6,120 nucleotides of DNA from contig JAJRTM010000014.1 in assembly GCA_024278285.1 (NCBI GenBank), positions 1 through 6,120 of the forward strand, read 5' to 3'. The notes beneath the pieces were generated by a model. The model ran no database searches, was not told where the DNA came from, and saw nothing but the letters and a program-made list of their open reading frames with translations. Position 1 is the first letter of the stretch. Each line of letters begins with the position of its first letter. This DNA comes from Planctomycetota bacterium (GTDB lineage Bacteria > Planctomycetota > Planctomycetia > Planctomycetales > Planctomycetaceae). Of this stretch, positions 1 through 5,800 are shown piece after piece. The position numbers and the translations under genes were made by a program.

Positions 1-23
1 AAACTTCGAAAGCTCTTTTTCAT
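1..23 (-). CDS. Possible 5' end of a leftward gene (partial, first 7 codons)
   Basis: On the minus strand an ATG at 23-21 is followed by codons reading M-K-K-S-F-R-S before the window ends. The basic start would suit a signal peptide. A GGAG (complement of 34-37) lies 10 bases upstream of the ATG, a slightly long Shine-Dalgarno spacing. Too little is visible to assign a function. A competing reading is the tail of a rightward gene: the + frame beginning at base 3 is open to a TAA at 99-101 (32 codons), and the hairpin at 142-175 would then sit naturally downstream as its terminator. An open stretch that short is common by chance, so neither reading is secure. Confidence 0.3.
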
Positions 24-141
24 GAGAAATCATCTCCAAAAAACAATGCCCCAACGGGCCTGCCACTCACTTTCCTCCTGAAAGAGCCTGGTCATCATTA
101 AAATTACACGATGCGCGAATCATTCCGCAGCAATCTACTTC

Positions 142-175
142 AAAAATAGAAGAGCTTGAACCCTCTTCTGTTTTT
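142..175. terminator. Candidate bidirectional hairpin terminator
   Basis: Bases 142-154 can pair with 163-175 around an 8-base loop, giving 13 pairs with one G-U wobble (147/170). The inner 7 pairs (148-154 with 163-169) contain three G-C pairs, and the outer part is an A5 tract facing a T5 tract. This arrangement can act as an intrinsic terminator in either direction. The stem is GC-poor, so it would be weak. It fits a rightward gene ending near base 101 better than a pair of divergent genes. It could also be an incidental palindrome upstream of the gene at 237. Confidence 0.35.
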
Positions 176-236
176 ACACACAATGTTTATACTAATCTTG
201 TACACCCGCTAAAACCGTTATGTCAATGATTAAACC

Positions 237-1289
237 ATGCCGCCACTACAATCGGAGCAGGAATTACGTCACGCAATCGGATTATATGGCCCAGCTTTCC
301 AGCCTGTGCGGTGGCCACCTGCTTCCGCCTCAACTGGATTCAGCGGAGCAATTGTCTATCAATACAGTGCAGGCAATCAAAATTATGCTTTACGAATCTG
401 GCCCGCTTCTGAACGTTCCCTACCCAAACTCGAAGCCCTGACAAGACTTCTGGAAGATATTCACCGACAAGGCATCGCTTATGTTGCCCCTGCGGTAAGA
501 AAAACAGATGGCACCGTCGCCACAATTTCTACTTCGGGCAGGATGATTCATATCGAACCGTGGTTGCCGGGCGAATCGATCTCAGCAAATTCTTGTTCCG
601 CACAAAAGCTGAAAAACATCATGCTGGCATTGGCTCGCCTGCATCTTACAGCAGCAAATCATGTGCCGAAACAAGAGCATTATTCGTGGCTTCGTCCAGC
701 TTGCACGGGCCAATCCGCAAGTTTGAAACATCGCCTCAATAAAATGGAACATTATCTTAAAGCGGGCATTCCGGTAGAATTTGGCAGCCGGTCAGCATCA
801 GAAGAAGCAAAGAATTTTCATCAACGCTTGCAAGCTGTTTTTCGTTCGCAAGCTGTTTTGTTATGGGACGAATTAAAGATCGCCAGTCAACAAAATCTCC
901 CTTTGCAGTCGGTGTTCAAAGACCTTTGGCGAGATCATATTTTATTCACAAAAGACGAAGTGACTGGCATGATCGACCCGGCTGCGTTCGGGACCGATTC
1001 GGTTCTCACAGATATGACACGACTGCTCGGCAGCATCGCCGGGAATGACTGGAACAGATGGACCGAAGCGATTGCCATTTACCAGACAGTCCGCCCACTA
1101 ACCCAAACAGAACAAAAAGTGATCGCTGTTTTCGATCACAGTAATTTACTACTCAGCGCGATCGGCTGCTTCGAAAAATATGTGAGCACGTCATTTGCTT
1201 CTGATCAATTTTCCGCCCAGCAACAAACTCGACTTTCTTCCCGCCTGGAAGAGTACCTCAATCGTCTGGAGTCGTATCAAAAAAGGTAA
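237..1289 (+). CDS. APH-family (aminoglycoside phosphotransferase-fold) protein with altered active site
   Basis: A 350-residue cytoplasmic protein with the layout of the phosphotransferase enzyme family (APH/choline kinase fold). The N-lobe has a glycine-loop-like GFSGAIVY (residues 34-41) and ALRIWP (51-56), where kinases of this fold usually have the ATP-binding Lys and this one has Arg53. IEPWLPGE (106-113) resembles the hinge. The catalytic-loop region is FKDLWRDHILF (227-237): Asp229 is in the catalytic position, but the usual His-Gly before it is Phe-Lys, and the Mg-binding Asn five residues later is His234. Asp247 in MIDP matches the second metal-binding Asp, followed by TDMTRLLGS (258-266), typical of the fold. 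Length is normal for the family. The ATG at 237 is the first start after an in-frame TAA at 231-233; no Shine-Dalgarno is visible. A TATACT at 188-193 is a possible -10 box without a good -35. The substrate is unknown: choline, fructosamine, homoserine or a small metabolite are all more plausible than antibiotic resistance. It converges on the 1626-2528 gene. Confidence 0.82.
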   Translation: MPPLQSEQELRHAIGLYGPAFQPVRWPPASASTGFSGAIVYQYSAGNQNYALRIWPASERSLPKLEALTRLLEDIHRQGIAYVAPAVRKTDGTVATISTSGRMIHIEPWLPGESISANSCSAQKLKNIMLALARLHLTAANHVPKQEHYSWLRPACTGQSASLKHRLNKMEHYLKAGIPVEFGSRSASEEAKNFHQRLQAVFRSQAVLLWDELKIASQQNLPLQSVFKDLWRDHILFTKDEVTGMIDPAAFGTDSVLTDMTRLLGSIAGNDWNRWTEAIAIYQTVRPLTQTEQKVIAVFDHSNLLLSAIGCFEKYVSTSFASDQFSAQQQTRLSSRLEEYLNRLESYQKR

Positions 1290-1345
1290 GTACTCAATGA
1301 AAGTCCCATTTGTTCTTAAGATTTTGCACAATGACAGATAATTCG

Positions 1346-1570
1346 TTTAACGGCAAGCCGAAGGCGACTGCGTAAACAGGTCTGCTGTTACTCAAAAGTT
1401 CCAAAATCAGGCTGAACTTTGTCGTTAAACAATAAATGTATGGTATCGCAGGGAAGAATCGAGGCTGTAATCACTCAGCATTATACCTGAGACGATTGAT
1501 ATTGTTTCGTTGAACAGCAAGCCTTTATTATCCAGCCCACCTGCGCAGTCGCCTTCGGCTTGCCGTTAAA
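1346..1570. repeat. Inverted-repeat element with perfect 27-bp arms, MITE- or REP-pair-like
   Basis: The left arm 1346-1372 and right arm 1544-1570 are exact reverse complements over 27 bases, separated by 171 bases. Each arm contains overlapping small palindromes (CGGCAAGCCG at 1351-1360 and GCCGAAGGC at 1357-1365, mirrored on the right). Outside the arms, GCACAAT (1326-1332) and ATTGTGC (1573-1579) are also complementary, so the symmetry continues with a bulge. TAATT flanks both sides (1339-1343 and 1571-1575) and could be a 5-bp target-site duplication, though AATT is self-complementary and this may be part of the repeat. The element holds no credible reading frame. It occupies most of the gap between two convergent genes. 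It could be a non-autonomous transposable element, a pair of inverted REP-like repeats, or a structured terminator/transcript end; it lacks a T-tract of the intrinsic-terminator kind. Confidence 0.8.
1375..1507. other. Nested hairpins inside the inverted-repeat element
   Basis: Between the 27-bp arms there are further short self-complementary pairs. AACAG 1375-1379 pairs with CTGTT 1385-1389. AAAGTTC 1395-1401 pairs with GAACTTT 1414-1420. AAACAATA 1427-1434 pairs with TATTGTTT 1500-1507, enclosing CTCAG 1474-1478 with CTGAG 1487-1491. Together with the outer arms they would let a transcript fold into a multi-branched structure. They may instead be relics of a longer imperfect inverted repeat, since the left and right inner flanks share scattered matches (for example GCTGTT). 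The remainder of the 1290-1625 gap (1290-1325 and 1580-1625) shows nothing I can name beyond a weak AT-rich inverted repeat (ATAAT/ATTAT) near 1600-1615. Confidence 0.4.
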
Positions 1571-1625
1571 TAATTGTGCCATTCTTGACCGGGAGTAGTA
1601 TAATCGCGAATATTATCCGTCGATC

Positions 1626-2528
1626 TTACTGGGCTTGTTGCCACATTTTTGTGAAGAGTTTTTTTTGCTCGGTCAGTTTGGCGACGAGGTTTTCCTGGGG
1701 GACTTTTCCTTCTTCCAGCATTAACCAGCCGGAGTAGTTTGCTTTTGCCAGCAGGTTGAAGAATTGCTGATGCGGATACGATGAGTTGATTAAATCGTGA
1801 ATGTGGACGGTCGCGCCCATGCGATTTTTCACGAGATTAAAATTGTGTTCCAAACCTGCCCCCTGCAGATCCTGCGGGTTGCAGTTCCAGCAGATCGCGA
1901 CATTGGGATGGTCTGCAATATCCAGAATTTTTTTGATCGTGGGAAGTGGTGCACATTGCCCGTGGACTTCCAGACGGATTTGTTGCCCCCATTCCTGCCC
2001 ATATATTCCTAACTGATTGAGTGTTTTTCCAATCTGCTCAATTGTCTTTTCGTGAGGCACATTTTTATGGAACGAATTCGGTTTTACTTTCACGCCGGTC
2101 CCGCCAACATCGTGGCTCAGCTTGATGAAATCTTGCGTCGCTAATATCGCTTTTTTTAGAGTCTTGGGGTCAGGATTGTCATACCGTTCGTTGCTGCCGA
2201 TTCCGACCAGCGTGACCGGGCTGTCTGCAAATTGTTTTTTGACATCGCATCGCTGAGCCGCGGTTAAGGTTCTTTCAACGCCATGTTTGTGCGTGGTTCG
2301 CAGTTCAACGCCGGGAACTTCTGCCGTTTCACAGTTTTTGATCAGCGTAGGCAGATCCCAATCTTTGCCCCAGTTGTAGGTGACCAATCCATATTGCACT
2401 TTTGCAGATGGTTTCTGGCCTTCCGATTTCTTCGCTCCATAAACAATGCTCGGCAATCCCGCATGAAAAAAAGCAGTTCCACCAACAGCACATTTGGTGA
2501 TAAATTCTCTGCGTGATTCAGTATTCAT
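1626..2528 (-). CDS. Tat-exported sugar phosphate isomerase/epimerase-like TIM-barrel protein
   Basis: A 300-residue protein resembling the xylose isomerase-like TIM barrel (AP endonuclease family 2) superfamily, very common in planctomycetes and usually annotated as sugar phosphate isomerase/epimerase. Residues 5-10 are SRREFI, a twin-arginine motif, followed by a modest hydrophobic stretch (13-29) with likely cleavage near 31-32, so export by the Tat route is predicted. Barrel elements are readable: VELR (74-77), RLEVHG (185-190), AICWNCNPQDL (211-221), TVHIHDL (240-246) and LMLEEG (269-274). By family precedent Glu75, Glu187, His242/His244 and Glu272 or Glu273 are candidate metal or acid-base residues. 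Where many relatives have an Asp in the WD-type strand, this one has Asn215, so isomerase activity is not assured. The ATG at 2528 gives the Tat signal directly at the N-terminus; a weak purine-rich GAGAAAGAAG lies just upstream. Substrate unknown. It is divergent from the macroglobulin gene and convergent with the phosphotransferase gene. Confidence 0.85.
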   Translation of the reverse strand: MNTESRREFITKCAVGGTAFFHAGLPSIVYGAKKSEGQKPSAKVQYGLVTYNWGKDWDLPTLIKNCETAEVPGVELRTTHKHGVERTLTAAQRCDVKKQFADSPVTLVGIGSNERYDNPDPKTLKKAILATQDFIKLSHDVGGTGVKVKPNSFHKNVPHEKTIEQIGKTLNQLGIYGQEWGQQIRLEVHGQCAPLPTIKKILDIADHPNVAICWNCNPQDLQGAGLEHNFNLVKNRMGATVHIHDLINSSYPHQQFFNLLAKANYSGWLMLEEGKVPQENLVAKLTEQKKLFTKMWQQAQ

Positions 2529-2571
2529 GTTGCTTCTTTCTCAGCAGTCAACTGCGTGGGGAATTCATAAA

Positions 2572-2607
2572 ACTCAACTGAGTATTCTACGATACAGCTT
2601 GATCAAG
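2572..2607. promoter_or_regulatory. Two short palindromes, possible operator
   Basis: CTTGATCAAG (2598-2607) is a perfect 10-bp palindrome, and ACTCA-AC-TGAGT (2572-2583) has perfect 5-bp arms around a 2-base centre. Both fall in the candidate promoter of the leftward gene: the first in the spacer between the -35 and -10, the second around the predicted transcript start. This placement would suit a repressor site, but palindromes this short arise by chance and no regulator gene is in view. Confidence 0.22.
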
Positions 2608-2613
2608 ATGCAA
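2584..2613 (-). promoter_or_regulatory. Candidate promoter of the TIM-barrel gene
   Basis: On the minus strand TTGCAT (2613-2608) is separated by 18 bases from TAGAAT (2589-2584). The -10 matches the sigma-70 consensus at five of six positions, the -35 at only three. Transcription would begin near 2577, leaving a leader of about 49 bases before the ATG at 2528. Planctomycete promoters are poorly described, so this is a weak call. Confidence 0.28.
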
Positions 2614-2833
2614 TCATCCCGGCTTGAGGGGGTTGCCACTTCATTATTATTTTTTTACACGCGAAAGAAAGTTAATCCAGTCACTTTTTCCAATGGGGAC
2701 AATTTTCGTGGAACATTTTCAGTCTGTGCCGCGTCCCAGTGGTAGCTTGGACTTTCCTGGTTTTCTCGCGATTGATATCCTCGTTTCAAAGGCGACTCTT
2801 TTAATAAGCACTTCGCGAGCTTCTGGTAACTTG

Positions 2834-2845
2834 TATAATTAAGGG
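2834..2845 (+). promoter_or_regulatory. Perfect TATAAT and AAGGG just upstream of the macroglobulin gene
   Basis: TATAAT at 2834-2839 is an exact -10 hexamer and AAGGG at 2841-2845 is a Shine-Dalgarno-like run 9 bases before the ATG at 2855. The two conflict: a transcript driven by this -10 would start near 2846 and lack the AAGGG, giving a leader of roughly 9 bases. There is no recognisable -35 at 16-18 bases upstream. Either the true promoter lies further upstream and the AAGGG is the ribosome binding site, or the message is nearly leaderless. Confidence 0.35.
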
Positions 2846-2854
2846 TGTTGTGGA

Positions 2855-5800
2855 ATGTGGAAATCTTCCGTTGTTTTTGGGTTCAGTGGGCTTTTGCTGA
2901 TTGGTGCGATCATGGTTGGTGCGGAAAAACCAGTCGAGAATTTGAAACAAACAGCGGATAAACTCCATAAACAAGGCAACTACAAAGAGGCTCAAGCTCT
3001 TTATCAGAAAGTTGCGTTGAAGCGAAACGCGAAATCGAAAGATGTCATTCATGCGATCAACAAATTTATGGAATGTTCGCAGCGTCTGGGTAATCTCGAC
3101 TCGGCAGATATCTTTCTGGAAAAAGTAGCGGAAGAACATGCCAACCATTGGCGAGTGATTGCAGGGGTCGCGGAGAGTTATCTCCGATTGCGTCATTACG
3201 GGCATATCGTCGAAGGTCAGTTTCATCGCGGCAATCACCGCGGCAACCGCGGTGCACAGTTTGCCAATGCACAAGAGCGAGATCGTGTACGTAGTCTGCA
3301 ACTGTTTGTTGAGGCGATGTCGCTGATTAAAAAAGAGCCGGGAAAGAAGGCAACTTCACTGGAGATTGGGCAGTTTTATCTGCAAGTCGCACGAGCAGTG
3401 TCCTACCAGCGCGAAGGTTCCCATCGAAGTTGGATGCTCCAGAGCTTGACCGATCTTTCAAAACTGCCTGACTATGTCACCGGATACAACCGCAACTTCG
3501 GTGCAGTCCGCGGCGCCCCGGTTGATGAAAATGGCAATGTGGTTCTGTTTCAGATACCGAAAAACTGGAAAGCGGCTCAAAACGATGGCGAGCGTTGGCG
3601 ATGGCTGCTTGAACAGGCGAAGTCTGCCAATGAAGAGTTGACGAATCAGATTCGCTGGACCTGGGGACAATTTTTGCATCAGCAGTTTGGCGTGCAGGCA
3701 ATGCGCGGCTACATCGGACCACTGCTTGCAAAAAGTGTCGAAGAAGAAGTCGAGGGAAAAGAACATGACGAACAGACCGGCCCGTTTGCCGTCAGTAGTT
3801 TGAAGGAATCGGAAACAATCGCCAAATTGGCTACTGGTGTGAAACGGTTTGAACTGCCTGGTGAATTCAACTTTATTGCCATCTTCAAACAGATTGTCGA
3901 AAACCCGAAAACAGGATATGCAGAAAATGCGCTCGGGCAACTAGCTGGGATTTTTGAGAATCGTCAGCAGTACCCCGAAGCCACCCGGTATTGGGAGCAA
4001 AGTATTGAATCGTTCGGGGCAGGTTCGCGCAACTGGAAAAAAGATCGTCTCGCACAAATTGTCAATAACTGGGGAACCTTTGAAGGGGATCGCGTGAAAC
4101 CTTCCGGCGAAGGGGCCAAGGTTTCTTTCCGGTTCCGTAACGGAAGCAACGTGAAACTGGTTGCAACCAAAATCAACTATATTCAGCTCATTGAAGATGC
4201 GAAGAAATATCTTCGTGCCAAACCACAAAAACCGGACTGGAATCAGATCAACTTCGGGAACATCGGCCATCTTTTGATTCGACAAAATCAGAAAAAATAC
4301 CTGGGGAAACAGGTCGCGAAATGGGATTTGGAATTGGAACCACGTCCGAATCATTTTGACAGACGAATTAGCATCACCACGCCTCTTCAAAAAGCGGGGG
4401 CTTATTTGCTGACCGCAACATTGAAAGATGGCAACACGAGTCGGATTATCGTCTGGCTCGAAGATACCGCGATCATCAAAAAGCCGCTCGATAATAAACA
4501 GTGGTACTACATTGCAGATGCACGAAGCGGCAAGCCGGTGCCGAATGCGAAAGTGGAATTCTTCGGGTATCGTTTTGAACGCCCGAATGGAAAACAGACC
4601 ATCACTCGAATTTCTGAGTTCGCTGAGAAGTCGGATGAGCAGGGGCAACTGGTGGTTGGCGAAAAGTTGATGCCTCGCAACTATCAATGGTTGATGACTG
4701 TCAAAACAAAAGACGACCGTTTCGCGTACCTCGGCTTCAGTGGCATCTGGTATCCGCGGCGATCCTGGCAGGAATACCGACAAAATAAAGTCTTCACGAT
4801 TACCGACCGCCCGGTTTATCGTCCCGGTCAAAAAGTGAATTTCAAATTCTGGGTTCGCAAAGCTGATTACCTGAATAACGACAAAGCCGTCTTTGCAGGT
4901 AAGAAGTTTCACGTGGTCATCAGTAATCCACGAGGCGAAAAAATCCTCGAAAAAGAATTTACAGCAGATGAATTCGGCGGATTCAATGGAGAAATTGAAC
5001 TTGCAGAAGAAGCAGTCCTTGGTGTTTATCGCATTCAGATTCCCCATCAAAATGGTGTGGGCGGTGGGAGCAGTTTTCGTGTCGAAGAATATAAAAAACC
5101 GGAATACGAAGTAAGCGTTGATGCCCCGAGCGAACCGGTCAAGCTGGGGGATAAAATTACCGCGACCATTAAAGCAAAATATTTCTTTGGGGCTCCGGTT
5201 CTGAATGCAAAAGTGAAATACAAAGTTGAGCGGACTTCGCACGATTCGCGTTGGTACCCGGTTGATTCCTGGGATTGGCTGTACGGCAACGGATACTGGT
5301 GGTTCGGAAATGATTACAACTGGTACCCCGGCTTCTATAAATGGGGCTGTTTCCGGCCTTCACCAATCTGGTGGCGTCATCACGAGCCGCCTGAATTGAT
5401 TCTGGAAAACGAAGTTGAAATCGGGCCGGACGGAACCGTCAAAGTCGAAATTGATACTGCGCTCGCCAAGGCAGTGCATGGCGATCAAGATCACAAATAT
5501 ACGATCTCTGTGGAAGTGGTGGACGAGTCCCGTCGCACGATTCTGGGAAGCGGTTCCGTTCTCGTAGCACGCGAGCCATTCAAAGTTTTCACCTGGTTGG
5601 ACCGTGGATATTACCGCGTGGGGGATGTCGTTACCGCGAACATGAAAGCACATACTCTCGCTAAGAAACCGATTCAGGGAACAGGCGAACTGAAACTGCT
5701 TTCAATTTCCTACGATAAAAATGGAACGCCAACCGAAACCGTTATCGAAACCTGGCCTTTGGATACGAACGATAAAGGGGAAGCGGCACTCAAATTCAAA

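Larger units (their letters stand above)
2529..2854. other. Divergent intergenic region, no gene seen
   Basis: This 326-base gap separates the starts of two divergent genes, so it should hold both promoters. Short open stretches here run into one or other neighbour out of frame and have no family resemblance. Visible structure is limited to the two palindromes at 2572-2607, a direct repeat TCAACTG at 2548-2554 and 2574-2580, a 7-bp inverted repeat CTCGCGA 2765-2771 with TCGCGAG 2813-2819, and the TATAAT at 2834-2839. Bases 2614-2760 show nothing I can name. Confidence 0.6.

Noticed and set aside
220..441. 73-residue + strand frame overlapping the start of the phosphotransferase gene
   Set aside because: It is out of frame with a protein showing clear APH-fold motifs; its own product resembles nothing.
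237..1289. Antibiotic-resistance aminoglycoside phosphotransferase
   Set aside because: The HGDxxxxN signature is altered and no mobile or resistance context is present; only the fold-level assignment is supported.
1346..1570. CRISPR-like repeat-spacer structure
   Set aside because: There are only two repeat copies and they are inverted, not direct, with a 171-base gap and no cas genes.
1599..1604. TATAAT in the gap downstream of the two convergent genes
   Set aside because: The only TTGAC-like sequence (1585-1590) is 8 bases away, too close for a -35, and no gene starts downstream on that strand.
2801..3301. 166-residue minus-strand open frame over the start of the macroglobulin gene
   Set aside because: It is antisense to a convincing signal peptide and TPR-like coding sequence and shows no family resemblance or ribosome site.
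3941..5242. 433-residue open frame on the minus strand, followed in the same frame by 160 residues at 3458-3940
   Set aside because: It lies wholly antisense to the macroglobulin gene in the codon-aligned frame, where stops appear only if the sense strand uses TTA, CTA or TCA. Those codons are scarce in the gene; the one break at 3941-3943 is a sense CTA. The Phe-rich product has no recognisable domain.
5252..5374. Transmembrane segment in the aromatic-rich stretch
   Set aside because: The Trp/Tyr residues are mixed with Asp, Asn, Lys, Arg and Pro, so there is no continuous hydrophobic helix.
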